From the NCBI RefSeq assembly GCF_902833055.1, contig NZ_CADFEJ010000004.1, positions 403,801 to 467,800 of the forward strand: a DNA stretch of 64,000 nucleotides, written 5' to 3'. This DNA comes from Burkholderia territorii (lineage in GTDB: Bacteria > Pseudomonadota > Gammaproteobacteria > Burkholderiales > Burkholderiaceae). Position numbers and translations under genes: made by a program. Below, one piece after another: positions 8,272-16,023 of the stretch; the first letter of the stretch is position 1, and the number at the start of each line of letters is the position of its first letter. The notes below the pieces were generated by a model. The model saw only the letters and a program-made list of their open reading frames with translations. It was not told the origin of the DNA and ran no database searches.

Positions 8272-9036
8272 TTATCGGCCGCCGCCGACGTCGAGCAGGG
8301 CGCCCGTCGTGTATGACGCGGTGTCGCCGAGCAGCCAGACGATCGCTTCCGCGATCTCCTGCGCGTCGCCCGCGCGGCCGAGCGGCGTCTGCGCGCCGAG
8401 GCGTGCCGCGCGCCCCGGCTGGCCGCCGCTCGCATGGATTTCCGTCTCGATCAGGCCGGGCCGCACCGCGTTGACGCGCACGCCGTGCGGGCCGAGCTCC
8501 TTCGCGAGGCCGATCGTCAGCGAATCGACCGCGCCCTTCGAGCCCGCATAGTCGACGTACTCGTTAGGGGAACCGAGCCGCGACGCGATCGACGACACGT
8601 TGACGATCGCGCCGCCGCGCCCGCCGCGGTCGGTGGACAGCCGGCGCGCGGCTTCGCGCGCGCACAGGTAGGCGCCGAGCACGTTGGTATCGAACATCCG
8701 CCGCAGCCGGTCGAGCGGCATGTCGGCGAGCGGCATCGACGGCGCGACGATCCCCGCATTGTTCACGAGTGCGTCGAGGCGACCGAACGCGGCCGCGACG
8801 GTGTCGAACATCGCGATGACGTCTGCTTCGTTCGCGACGTCGCCGGCGACGACGCACGCGCGCGCGCCGGCGTCGCGAACCGCTTGCGCGGTCAGTTCGG
8901 CTGCTGCCGCGTCGCGTGCATAGTTGATGCCGACATCCCAGCCGCGCTCGGCCGCGAGCACGGCGGTCGCACGGCCGATGCCGCGACTCGCGCCGGTAAT
9001 GAGGACGGCCTTGCGTTCGGACGACGGTGCGGGCAT
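8272..9036 (-). CDS. SDR family NAD(P)-dependent oxidoreductase
   Basis: 254 residues, a classical short-chain dehydrogenase. Thr-Gly-Ala-Ser-Arg-Gly-Ile-Gly (14-21) binds the cofactor, Asn-Asn-Ala-Gly is at 92-95, and the catalytic set is Ser148/149, Tyr163 and Lys167. Asn-Tyr-Ala-Arg after the second strand suggests NADP(H), as in glucose/3-oxoacyl-ACP reductase-like members. The substrate cannot be told from the sequence. It lies 22 bases downstream of the LOG-family gene on the same strand, so it is probably the last gene of the TetR-LOG-SDR operon. Confidence 0.88.
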   Translation of the reverse strand: MPAPSSERKAVLITGASRGIGRATAVLAAERGWDVGINYARDAAAAELTAQAVRDAGARACVVAGDVANEADVIAMFDTVAAAFGRLDALVNNAGIVAPSMPLADMPLDRLRRMFDTNVLGAYLCAREAARRLSTDRGGRGGAIVNVSSIASRLGSPNEYVDYAGSKGAVDSLTIGLAKELGPHGVRVNAVRPGLIETEIHASGGQPGRAARLGAQTPLGRAGDAQEIAEAIVWLLGDTASYTTGALLDVGGGR

Positions 9037-9058
9037 CGCGTGCGGCTCCCGATAAACT

Positions 9059-9640
9059 TTACTTGGCCGCGTCCGGCGCCCACTTGTCGCGCGCGGGCGG
9101 CTGGTAGCCGCGCAATTGTTCGATCAGCGCGACCGGTTCGGCGTCGATGCGCAGCGCGTCGAAGTAGGTCGGACGCATGAAGCCTTCGTCGACCGTGTGG
9201 CGCAGCAGCGCGATCAGCGGATCGAAGAACGAATCGATGTTGTACAGCGCGACCGGCTTGCGGTGATAGCCGAGCTGCGCCCACGTATAGACCTCGAAGA
9301 ATTCCTCGAGCGTGCCGGCGCCGCCGGGCATCGCGACGAACGCATCCGCGAGGTCGGCCATCATCTTCTTGCGGTGGTGCATGTCGGGCACGACGTGCAG
9401 CTCGGACAGCCCGGTATGGCCAACTTCCTTGTCGACCAGCAACTCGGGGATCACGCCGACCGCACGGCCGCCGGCCGCCATCACTTCATCGGCGATCACG
9501 CCCATCAGGCCGACGCGGCCGCCGCCGTAGACGAGCGTGAGGCCCGCATCGACGAGCGCGCGGCCGAACGCGCGCGCGGCGTCCGCATAGACGGGCCGCA
9601 CGCCGGACGCCGAGCCGCAGTAAACACAGACAGCCTTCAT
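9059..9640 (-). CDS. LOG-family protein (TIGR00730), putative nucleoside-monophosphate phosphoribohydrolase
   Basis: 193 residues with a Rossmann-like fold. Gly-Gly-Gly-x-Val-Gly-Leu-Met-Gly (39-47), Met-x2-Arg-Lys (87-91) and the family hallmark Pro-Gly-Gly-x-Gly-Thr-x2-Glu (105-113) are all present. Family members cleave cytokinin riboside monophosphates or other nucleotides into base and ribose 5-phosphate; many are still misnamed lysine decarboxylases. The natural substrate in bacteria such as this one is uncertain. The start codon overlaps the stop of the upstream TetR gene (ATGA), so the two are co-translated. Confidence 0.88.
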   Translation of the reverse strand: MKAVCVYCGSASGVRPVYADAARAFGRALVDAGLTLVYGGGRVGLMGVIADEVMAAGGRAVGVIPELLVDKEVGHTGLSELHVVPDMHHRKKMMADLADAFVAMPGGAGTLEEFFEVYTWAQLGYHRKPVALYNIDSFFDPLIALLRHTVDEGFMRPTYFDALRIDAEPVALIEQLRGYQPPARDKWAPDAAK

Positions 9641-10392
9641 TGTTTCGTATCCTTTGCGGCGGGCTTGGCCGCGACCGGGCTGCCGGCGGGGCGCGGCGAA
9701 CCGTCGCGCGGCGGCAGGTAGTCGGAGAACTGGCGCTTGGGCAGCTTGCCGGAGACGAGATCGTCGAACAGCTGGCGCGAACGTCCGCGCAGGTACGGGG
9801 CCATGACCGAGATCACGTGCATGCTCACCTGGTGCAGCTCTTCGCGGATCGCGTCCTGGTCGTTGTATTTGCGCGGGTGCATCACGTACTGATACGACAG
9901 CCAGTACGTCGAGATCACGGCCATGTTGGTGGCGATGACTTCGATCTCGGCGGGCGTCGCGACCATTTCGCCGTCGGACACGAGCAGCTCGCACATGTCG
10001 TGCGCGAAGCGCACCTTGTGGCTGATGATCTGCTTGAAGTGCGTCTCGAGCGTGCGATTGCGCGCGAGCAGGTCGTTGAGATCGCGATACAGGAACCGGT
10101 AGGTCCACATGAAATCGGCCATGTACTGCAGGTACGACCAGGTCTCGTCGATCGTCGGACGGTGATCTTCGGGAAAGCGCAACCGCCGTTCGATCTGCTG
10201 CTCGAACTGCGCGAAGATGCTGTTGATGATGTCGTCCTTGTTGCGGAAATGGTAGTACAGGTTGCCTGGACTGATTTCCATTTCCTCGGCGATCGTCGTC
10301 GTCGTGACGTTCGGCTCGCCGATCTCGTTGAAGAGTTTCAACGACAACTCGAGAATCCGTTCGCGGGTGCGGCGGGGAGGTTTCGCTTCCAT
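9637..10392 (-). CDS. TetR/AcrR family transcriptional regulator
   Basis: 251 residues. The N-terminal domain carries the TetR helix-turn-helix at about 33-50 (Ile-Ala-Glu-Glu-Met-x-Ile-Ser-x-Gly-Asn-Leu-Tyr-Tyr-His-Phe). The C-terminal ligand domain is larger than usual and has many Tyr, Trp and Met residues, which fits a hydrophobic ligand; an Ala/Pro/Lys tail ends the protein. The gene is first in a run with the LOG and SDR genes, which suggests autoregulation of that operon. Ligand and targets are unknown. Confidence 0.88.
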   Translation of the reverse strand: MEAKPPRRTRERILELSLKLFNEIGEPNVTTTTIAEEMEISPGNLYYHFRNKDDIINSIFAQFEQQIERRLRFPEDHRPTIDETWSYLQYMADFMWTYRFLYRDLNDLLARNRTLETHFKQIISHKVRFAHDMCELLVSDGEMVATPAEIEVIATNMAVISTYWLSYQYVMHPRKYNDQDAIREELHQVSMHVISVMAPYLRGRSRQLFDDLVSGKLPKRQFSDYLPPRDGSPRPAGSPVAAKPAAKDTKQ

Positions 10393-10486
10393 GTCGTCCG
10401 GCCCTGTGTATGCCGGACTGGCGGGCGCTGCAATCGATGCTGCGAGATTCGTCCGGCGCGGGTTGCTGTTCTAGGTCTGGCCGACG

Positions 10487-10492
10487 ATTATA
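10487..10492 (-). promoter_or_regulatory. Possible -10 box of the TetR operon
   Basis: On the minus strand this reads TATAAT, 95 bases before the TetR start codon. No -35 box sits at the right distance. The rest of the gap up to 10586 shows nothing recognisable. Confidence 0.35.
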
Positions 10493-10586
10493 AACCGCGG
10501 ATTCCTTACAACGGGCGCATTTCGTGATCGCGATGCGTTGCGCGCATGGTGCACCGCCGCACGCGGTCGGTGCGCCGCTGGTGCCG

Positions 10587-11123
10587 CTAGAAGCCGAGCC
10601 AGCGCGCGACGACCGGGCCCAGCACGAAGGCCCACGTCGTCACGCACGCGAACAGCGCGACGGTAACCGCCGCGCTGCCCAGGTCCTTCGCGCGCTTCGA
10701 CAACTCGTGGCGCTCGAGCGAGATGCGGTCGATCGCGGCCTCGACGCTCGAGTTCAGCAGCTCGACGATCAGCACCAGCAGGACCGATGCGATCAGCAGC
10801 GCGCGCGACGCGGCAGGCACCGGCGAGAACGCGCCGATCGGCAGCATCAGCGCGGCGAGCGTGAGCTCCTGGCGAAACGCGCTCTCCTCGCGGATCGCGA
10901 CGCGAAACCCGTTCAGCGAATGCTTGAGCGCGTACCACGCGCGCGTGATGCCGCGGTGCCGCTTGTACGGGTTGGGCGGCAGCGGCGCCAGGCGATCGTC
11001 GGGGCCGAGCGGCTCGTGCGTGTGCACGTCCGCATCGGCGTGCGGTTCTTCTTCGTCGAACGGGCCATGCGGTTGCGCCGTCGCGGCGGGGAGCGGGGTC
11101 TTGTCGTTCAGGTCTCGTTTCAA
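10587..11123 (-). CDS. dgkA: Diacylglycerol kinase DgkA
   Basis: 178 residues from a TTG start that overlaps the stop of the glycosyltransferase gene. Residues 55-178 match bacterial DgkA: Glu-Glu-Ser-Ala-Phe-Arg-Gln-Glu (79-86), three membrane helices, and the active-site segment Glu-Leu-Leu-Asn-Ser-Ser-Val-Glu-Ala-Ala-Ile-Asp (121-132). The first 50 residues are an acidic, His-containing extension absent from the 121-residue E. coli enzyme. DgkA phosphorylates diacylglycerol to phosphatidic acid in the inner membrane. Next to a PlcP-like lipase and a diacylglycerol-type glycosyltransferase it would recycle surplus diacylglycerol. Confidence 0.9.
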   Translation of the reverse strand: MKRDLNDKTPLPAATAQPHGPFDEEEPHADADVHTHEPLGPDDRLAPLPPNPYKRHRGITRAWYALKHSLNGFRVAIREESAFRQELTLAALMLPIGAFSPVPAASRALLIASVLLVLIVELLNSSVEAAIDRISLERHELSKRAKDLGSAAVTVALFACVTTWAFVLGPVVARWLGF

Positions 11124-12154
11124 ACGGCGGCACCTTCGGCGGGCGAGTACGCAGTTTTCGGCAGCGGCTTCAGATGCGACGCGAACTGCTCGGACGCCGC
11201 GCGCCACGAGAAGCGCTCTGCCCACGCGCGGGCAGTTTCGCGTTCGATCTTGAGCGCCTCGAGGCAGGCCTCCTGCAGATCTTCGTGCATCGCGCCGGCG
11301 CCGCCCGTGCCGAGCACGTCGATCGGGCCCGTGACGGGGTACGCGGCAACCGGCGTGCCGCATGCGAGCGCCTCCAGCAGCACGAGGCCGAACGTGTCGG
11401 TGCGACTCGGAAACACGAACACGTCGGCCGCAGCATACACCTTGGCGAGCTCGGCTTGCGACAGGACGCCGAGATAGTTCGCCTCCGGGTAGCGCGATTT
11501 CAGTTCCGCGAGCGCCGGACCTTCGCCCGCGACCCACTTCGAGCCGGGCAGGTCGAGGCGCAGGAACGCCTCGACGTTCTTCTCGATCGCGACGCGTCCC
11601 ACGTACAGGAAGATCGGCCGCGCGGTATTGAGCACCTTCGACTCCATCGGCCGGAAGATGTCGAGATCGACGCCGCGCGTCCACAGCACGACGTTCGTGA
11701 ACCCGAACTTCTCGAGGTCCTGCTTCACGACCGGCGTCGGCGCCATCACCGCGAGCGACGGCCCGTGGAACCAGTGCAGGAACTTGTAGGTCGCCGCCAG
11801 CGGAATGCCGAAGCGTGCCTGCACGTATTCCGGAAAGCGCGTGTGATACGCGGTCGTGTACGGCAGCTTGCGTGCGCGTGCATAGCGTCGCGCGGCGAGG
11901 CCGAGCGGGCCTTCGGTCGCGATGTGCAGCGCATCGGGTGCGAACGCATCGATCCGCGCGCGCAGCTTGCGGTACGGCAGGATCGACAGGCGGATCTCGG
12001 GGTAGGTCGGGCAGGGCACCGTGCGGAATTCCAGCGGCGTCAGCATTTCGACGCGGTGGCCGAGCGCGGTGAGTTCGCGGGAGGTGCTCTTCAGCGTGCG
12101 CACGACGCCGTTGACCTGCGGTTCCCACGCGTCGGTGACGATCATGATCTTCAT
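11120..12154 (-). CDS. GT4 glycosyltransferase, likely diacylglycerol glycosyltransferase (Agt-like)
   Basis: 344 residues with the two-domain GT-B fold. The N-terminal domain begins Asp-Ala-Trp-x-Pro-Gln-Val-Asn-Gly-Val-Val-Arg, typical of MgtA/PimB-type enzymes. The C-terminal donor domain has Tyr-Val-Gly-Arg (184-187), Gly-Glu-Gly-Pro (210-213) and a nucleotide-sugar motif of the EX7E kind with Asp253 in place of the first Glu, and Glu261. Related enzymes transfer sugars to diacylglycerol or phosphatidylinositol at the membrane. Its place between a PlcP-like lipase and DgkA argues for diacylglycerol as acceptor; the sugar donor is not predictable. Confidence 0.82.
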   Translation of the reverse strand: MKIMIVTDAWEPQVNGVVRTLKSTSRELTALGHRVEMLTPLEFRTVPCPTYPEIRLSILPYRKLRARIDAFAPDALHIATEGPLGLAARRYARARKLPYTTAYHTRFPEYVQARFGIPLAATYKFLHWFHGPSLAVMAPTPVVKQDLEKFGFTNVVLWTRGVDLDIFRPMESKVLNTARPIFLYVGRVAIEKNVEAFLRLDLPGSKWVAGEGPALAELKSRYPEANYLGVLSQAELAKVYAAADVFVFPSRTDTFGLVLLEALACGTPVAAYPVTGPIDVLGTGGAGAMHEDLQEACLEALKIERETARAWAERFSWRAASEQFASHLKPLPKTAYSPAEGAAV

Positions 12155-12184
12155 CGCGGCATGTGTCCTGTAAGTGGAGTTGTG

Positions 12185-13126
12185 TCAGGCGGCGGTGGCC
12201 TTGGCCTTGCGCGACGCAGCGGCGGACGGCGCGGTGCGCATCACCGTCCAGTAGACGATCTTCAGCTCGCCTTCCATCGTTTCGACGAGCGCGGACAGGC
12301 TCTCGACCCAGTCGCCGTCGTTGCAGTACAGCACGCCGTCGATGTCGCGGATCTCCGCCTTGTGGATGTGCCCGCACACGACGCCGTCGCAGCCGCGGCG
12401 GCGCGCTTCGTCGGTCATCACGGTCTCGAACTGCGAGATGAAGTTGACCGCGTTCTTCACCTGGTGCTTCAGGTACTGCGACAGCGACCAGTACTGGAAG
12501 CCGAGCCGGCTGCGGATCCGGTTGAACCAGCGGTTCAGCACGAGGATCAGCGTGTAGAGCGTGTCGCCGAGATACGCGAGCCATTTCGCGTGCTGGATCA
12601 CGCCGTCGAACAGGTCGCCGTGCACGATCCACAAACGTTTGCCCGCGAGCGTCGTGTGAAATGCCTCGCCGCGCACCTGGATGTCGCCGAACGCGAGGTC
12701 GCAGAACTGCCGCGCGCCTTCGTCGTGGTTGCCCGGGATGTAGACCACCTGCGTGCCCTTGCGCGCCTTGCGCAGCACCTTCTGCACGACGTCGTTGTGC
12801 GCCTGCGGCCAGTACCAGCCCTTCTTCAGCTGCCAGCCGTCGATGATGTCGCCGACGAGGTACAGGTATTCCGAATCGTTGTGACGCAGGAAGTCGAGCA
12901 GGTACGGCGCCTGACAGCCGCTCGAGCCGAGATGGATGTCGGACAGCCAGATCGTGCGGTAGCGATGGGTGGACGGCTCCGGGTCGTCGTGTTGCCTGGC
13001 GTGCGTGGTCGTCGGTTCGTGCGACGAAACGGCATCGGTGGCGGCCGACCCGGACAGGAAGGCGGTGACGGCGCGAGCGCCGAGCGGTTGACGGAACAGG
13101 GAGGTCGCGGACGTTTTCTGGCCCAT
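12185..13126 (-). CDS. PlcP-like metallophosphoesterase (phospholipase C / LpxH superfamily)
   Basis: About 313 residues with the full dinuclear calcineurin-like metal site: Asp-Ile-His (63-65), Gly-Asp-x2-Asp-Gly-Trp (92-98), Gly-Asn-His-Asp (132-135), His-Gly-Asp (169-171) and Gly-His-Ile-His (252-255). Databases often label this type UDP-2,3-diacylglucosamine diphosphatase, but from memory the sequence around Gly-Cys-Gln-Ala-x-Tyr-Leu-Leu-Asp-Phe-Leu is closer to PlcP, which splits phospholipids to diacylglycerol during phosphate starvation. Context supports PlcP: a glycosyltransferase and DgkA follow, and a Pho-box-like repeat lies 47 bases upstream. An ATG at 13180 would fall inside that box, so 13126 is preferred. 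Confidence 0.8.
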   Translation of the reverse strand: MGQKTSATSLFRQPLGARAVTAFLSGSAATDAVSSHEPTTTHARQHDDPEPSTHRYRTIWLSDIHLGSSGCQAPYLLDFLRHNDSEYLYLVGDIIDGWQLKKGWYWPQAHNDVVQKVLRKARKGTQVVYIPGNHDEGARQFCDLAFGDIQVRGEAFHTTLAGKRLWIVHGDLFDGVIQHAKWLAYLGDTLYTLILVLNRWFNRIRSRLGFQYWSLSQYLKHQVKNAVNFISQFETVMTDEARRRGCDGVVCGHIHKAEIRDIDGVLYCNDGDWVESLSALVETMEGELKIVYWTVMRTAPSAAASRKAKATAA

Positions 13127-13172
13127 GCATGACTCGCGCCGGTTGACATTACCGGCATTGCGCCATGCGGGC

Positions 13173-13190
13173 GTGACCATGCCGTGACAG
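13173..13190 (-). promoter_or_regulatory. Candidate Pho box (PhoB binding site)
   Basis: The minus strand reads CTGTCAC-GGCA-TGGTCAC, two 7-base repeats in the 11-base register of PhoB sites (consensus CTGTCAT with 4-base spacer). The first half fits fully and the second in five of seven positions. It ends 46 bases before the PlcP-like start codon. No convincing -10 box is seen, and the rest of the gap to 13378 holds nothing else recognisable. Confidence 0.55.
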
Positions 13191-13378
13191 TCACGAGACG
13201 TTCTTATTACTGTCGTTCGGGCGTGTTTAGCAGTGAATGCGGCGGCGTTGCGTAATCTGGCGAACCGACTGTCTTGCGCCGCTCGGGCAGACGACGCGGA
13301 TGGACGCCACAGTGCCTTCGAGTCATTTCGTCCGATGAATCCGCTTGGACGCGGGGCCTGTCGCCGTCGCGCGGCGCG

Positions 13379-13891
13379 TCAGCGCGGGATCGCGACGACG
13401 CGCGTGCGGGCGAGGCGGTCGTGCGGGAACTGGCGACCGGTGTGCAGGCGGGCCGCGCCGGCCCACGCGACGATCCACGCGGCAGCCAGCGCGAGCGTGA
13501 CGGGCACCGACAGCCCGAGGAGCGGATGCAGCGCGAGCGGCGGCAGGAACCACAGCCACGCGAGCACGTAGCGGACGAGCGCGTGGCCGGCGCCGAGCGG
13601 GCGGCCGCTCGACGATTCGAGGCGCAGCCGCCAGGTCTTCATCGGCAGCGTCTGGCCGCCGTGGGTCCAGAACCAGACGAAATACGCGCCGACGACGAGC
13701 GCGATCCACGCGGCGAGGAGATTGTGATGAACGAGGCCGTTGCGCTGCTGCGTCGCGAGGCTGAATGCGAGACCGGCGAAGAACACGACGCCGAACAGCA
13801 GCACCGCTTCGTACAGCATCGCGGCGAGGCGCCGCCGCACGGACGGCGCGGCGGCGGCCGCGGCCTGGGATGCGGCGGGGGCGCTCGCCAT
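13379..13891 (-). CDS. RDD family membrane protein
   Basis: 170 residues with about four membrane helices (27-46, 57-76, 105-125, 128-147) and an Ala-rich N-terminus. Arg19-Arg-Arg-Leu-Ala-Ala-Met-Leu-Tyr-Glu fits the start of an RDD domain, but the usual Asp is Glu here. The Thr-x-Gly-Gln-Thr-Leu-Pro-Met-Lys region between helices 2 and 3 is also typical of the family. Function is unknown; some RDD proteins are proposed ion exchangers. It starts 6 bases after the DUF3106 stop and is the last gene of the sigma-factor operon. Confidence 0.82.
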   Translation of the reverse strand: MASAPAASQAAAAAAPSVRRRLAAMLYEAVLLFGVVFFAGLAFSLATQQRNGLVHHNLLAAWIALVVGAYFVWFWTHGGQTLPMKTWRLRLESSSGRPLGAGHALVRYVLAWLWFLPPLALHPLLGLSVPVTLALAAAWIVAWAGAARLHTGRQFPHDRLARTRVVAIPR

Positions 13892-13897
13892 GCCGGG

Positions 13898-14659
13898 TCA
13901 GGAACCCTTGAACATCGACGGCGCGTCGGCCGGCGAGACGGGCGTGACGGTCGCAGGCGCGGGAGCGGTGCCGGACGTGGACGATGCCGCCACGGGCGGC
14001 GCGCCGGCGCCCGGGGAAGCGGGCGCCGATGCCGGCGCGGCGCTGCTCGCCGGATGCTCGTGCGAATTGACGAGGCGGCGCACATCGCGGTCGGCGACCG
14101 CCGGCGGCGCGCTTACGACGCTCGGCCGGCGGCGGCGCTCGGTTGCGGCGAGGCGCTGCTTCTGTTCTTCGGGAAGTTGCTGGTAGGCCTTCCACGCACG
14201 CTCGCGGGCCTGCGCGGACAGCTCTTTCGCGCTCTGGTAATTCTCGCGCGCGACGCGACGCTGCTCGGGTGTCATCCGTGCCCACTCGGACATCCTGTCC
14301 TGCAGGTGCTTCTGCTCATCGGGCGTCAATTTCGCGAAACGTGACGCGATCTTCAGCCATTTACGCTTGCGTGCGTCGCTGAAGCCGTCCCACTGGTCGG
14401 CGAACGGCGCGAGGGCAGCGCGTTGCGCGGGCGTCAGGCGCGCCCACGACAGCGGGCCGTTGGCGGCCGGCAGCGGCAGGGGCAGCGGAACGAGTTCGGT
14501 GGTCTGCCCGGCGGCGGCCGAGGTCGGCGCGGGCGCGCTGCTGGCCGCGACGGAGGACGTCGCCGGAGGCGGGTTGAATCGGGAATAGGTGGCGACGTAC
14601 GAAACGGCGATCGCGATCACGCATCCGAAAAATACGGCCAGGCCGCGTTTCTGACTCAC
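13898..14659 (-). CDS. DUF3106 protein, membrane-anchored with Spy-like repeats
   Basis: 253 residues from a GTG start that follows a GAGGGGAT ribosome binding site. A single N-terminal helix (about 6-25) is followed by a Pro/Ala linker and a helical, charged domain (about 70-165). This repeats Leu-Thr-Pro-x-Gln-Arg, Leu-Thr-Pro-Asp-Glu-Gln, Met-Thr-Pro-Glu-Gln-Arg and Leu-Pro-Glu-Glu-Gln-Lys, which recalls the LTxxQ motifs of Spy, CpxP and CnrX, periplasmic sensors of envelope or metal stress. A Pro/Ala/Ser tail ends the protein. Lying in the operon of a sigma factor, it may be the periplasmic sensor; that role is inference. Confidence 0.8.
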   Translation of the reverse strand: MSQKRGLAVFFGCVIAIAVSYVATYSRFNPPPATSSVAASSAPAPTSAAAGQTTELVPLPLPLPAANGPLSWARLTPAQRAALAPFADQWDGFSDARKRKWLKIASRFAKLTPDEQKHLQDRMSEWARMTPEQRRVARENYQSAKELSAQARERAWKAYQQLPEEQKQRLAATERRRRPSVVSAPPAVADRDVRRLVNSHEHPASSAAPASAPASPGAGAPPVAASSTSGTAPAPATVTPVSPADAPSMFKGS

Positions 14660-14685
14660 CCGTGCGATCCCCTCGTTGTTCTCTG

Positions 14686-15111
14686 TTAGCGTGCGTGCGA
14701 AAGATACGCGTTGAACCCGTGGTCGAGATACGCGTTGAGCGGCAGGTCGTCGCTCAGCATCGCCGCGTCGATGTCGGCGAGCTCGGCGGTGCGCTGCATG
14801 TCTTCCCAGTACGCGATGCCGACCAGCCCGGCCAGCAGCAGCGCAAGCGGCCACGCGCGCAGCAGGCGGCGCGCGAACGACGTCTGCGGACGACTCGCGG
14901 GCGGCGTCCCGTACGCGGCGCCGGCACCGGCGAAGGCGGGCACGAACACCGGCGCGCTCGCGGTTTCCGGCTTCTTGCGCGCGAGCGCGGCCCGGCGCGC
15001 GGCGGCCAGGCGATCGGTGGTCGCGGCAGGCAGCGCCGCGGCACGTTCGTCCAGCGCGCGGCGGACCTTCAGCGCGAATTCGTGTTCTCGATTTACGGGA
15101 GCGGAGCTCAT
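14686..15111 (-). CDS. DUF3619 single-pass membrane protein, candidate anti-sigma factor
   Basis: 141 residues: an N-terminal basic helical region (1-50), an Ala/Pro linker, one membrane helix (86-101) and a short C-terminal segment beyond the membrane. This layout matches single-pass anti-sigma factors, and the start overlaps the sigma factor stop (ATGA), the commonest arrangement for an anti-sigma gene. I see no zinc-binding His-x3-Cys-x2-Cys motif, so it would not be a ZAS-type protein. The anti-sigma role is inferred from topology and position. Confidence 0.78.
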   Translation of the reverse strand: MSSAPVNREHEFALKVRRALDERAAALPAATTDRLAAARRAALARKKPETASAPVFVPAFAGAGAAYGTPPASRPQTSFARRLLRAWPLALLLAGLVGIAYWEDMQRTAELADIDAAMLSDDLPLNAYLDHGFNAYLSHAR

Positions 15112-15671
15112 AGCGTGATTCCTTTGGCCTTGAGCGCTTGCGCCAGGGTGTGGGTGGCTCGCGAGCAGTGCGTCTTGACGCTGCCTTCTGAGCACCCCAT
15201 TGCGGCGGCAGTCTCGGCGACATCCATATCTTCCCAATAACGCATCAGGAACGCTTCCCGTTGACGCGTCGGAAGTTTCTGGATTTCCTCGTCGATCAGG
15301 GCCAGAACCTGCTCCCGCTCCAGGCGGTGCTCGGTGCTCTCGACGCCCGCATTGTCGTCCGCGGACTCGAGCGTTTCCAGCGGATCGAAGTCCTCGTCGT
15401 CCGTGCTGTTGAGCGACGAGAAGAGCGTGACCCAGGTATTGCGGACCTTCTGCCGCCGGAACCAGTCGTGGATCGCATTCTGCAGGATCCGCTGGAACAG
15501 CAGCGGCAGCTCGGCCGCGGGCCGGTCGCCGTATTTCTCCGCCAGCTTGATCATCGCGTCCTGCACGATGTCGAGCGACGCATCGTCGTCACGCACGGCG
15601 TACGCAGCCTGCTTGAACGCGCGCCTTTCGACGCCCGCCAGAAAGTCGGCGAGTTCCTTGTCTGATGCCAT
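15108..15671 (-). CDS. ECF-like RNA polymerase sigma factor
   Basis: 187 residues from the ATG at 15671; an upstream ATG at 15746 is less likely because it adds residues with no family likeness. Sigma region 2 covers about 20-75 with Asp-Ile-Val-Gln-Asp-Ala-Met-x-Lys-Leu, an acidic linker (about 88-112) separates the domains, and region 4 covers about 120-180 with Leu-Pro-x2-Gln-Arg-Glu-Ala-Phe-x2-Arg-Tyr and a Ser-x-Gly-Ser-Val-Lys-Thr-His-x-Ser-Arg-Ala recognition helix. The gene heads a four-gene operon with DUF3619, DUF3106 and RDD genes, divergent from ilvIHC. Its target promoters are unknown. Confidence 0.9.
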   Translation of the reverse strand: MASDKELADFLAGVERRAFKQAAYAVRDDDASLDIVQDAMIKLAEKYGDRPAAELPLLFQRILQNAIHDWFRRQKVRNTWVTLFSSLNSTDDEDFDPLETLESADDNAGVESTEHRLEREQVLALIDEEIQKLPTRQREAFLMRYWEDMDVAETAAAMGCSEGSVKTHCSRATHTLAQALKAKGITL

Positions 15672-15848
15672 TCCGTAAAGGTATGCGCTGCGGACTGCGG
15701 CGTGTGAAAGGTCGAAAAATTTCGTAAAACCCGCGGATGCTAACAAATTTTCGCGCGATTTGGCACCGGTGGCGGCTCGCTACGTTGCGCGGCAGCAGCG
15801 TCCGCGGCCCGGCCGGAGGCGGCCATGATGCGCTGCGGGATATTTTGC

Positions 15849-15877
15849 TTGACGCCCCCATCACGACCCGCTATCGT
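15849..15877 (+). promoter_or_regulatory. Promoter of ilvIHC
   Basis: TTGACG, 17 bases, TATCGT. Initiation near 15884 gives a leader of about 140 bases before ilvI. The leader holds a Met-Lys-stop mini-frame (from 15892) and a hairpin with GCTTG/CAAGC in its stem, but no leader peptide rich in Ile, Leu or Val and no clear attenuator. The rest of the 352-base gap (15672-15848) must carry the divergent sigma factor promoter, which I cannot place with confidence. Confidence 0.6.
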
Positions 15878-16023
15878 CAGCGATTCGCAACATGAAGTGA
15901 TAGTCTCATTTGAGGCTGGCCCAAGAAGCCCGCCCTTCAAACTGGACGCGCCGCTTGAACCCGAGCCACAAGCCCGGCAGAGAGCACCCGATCAATTTTT
16001 TGCCGAAAATTCGAAAGGTCAAA

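Noticed and set aside
12185..13126. Calling this gene lpxH.
   Set aside because: The metal motifs are shared by the superfamily, while the operon partners and the Pho box point to PlcP; a canonical lpxH would be expected elsewhere in the genome.
13183..13195. Perfect palindrome CGTGACAGTCACG upstream of the PlcP-like gene, first taken as a dimeric operator.
   Set aside because: One arm is part of the direct-repeat Pho box (13173-13190), which explains the position and register better. A separate operator cannot be excluded.
15892..15900. ATG-AAG-TGA mini-frame in the ilvI leader as an attenuation peptide.
   Set aside because: Only two codons and no branched-chain amino acid codon; no attenuator with a T-tract follows in the right place.
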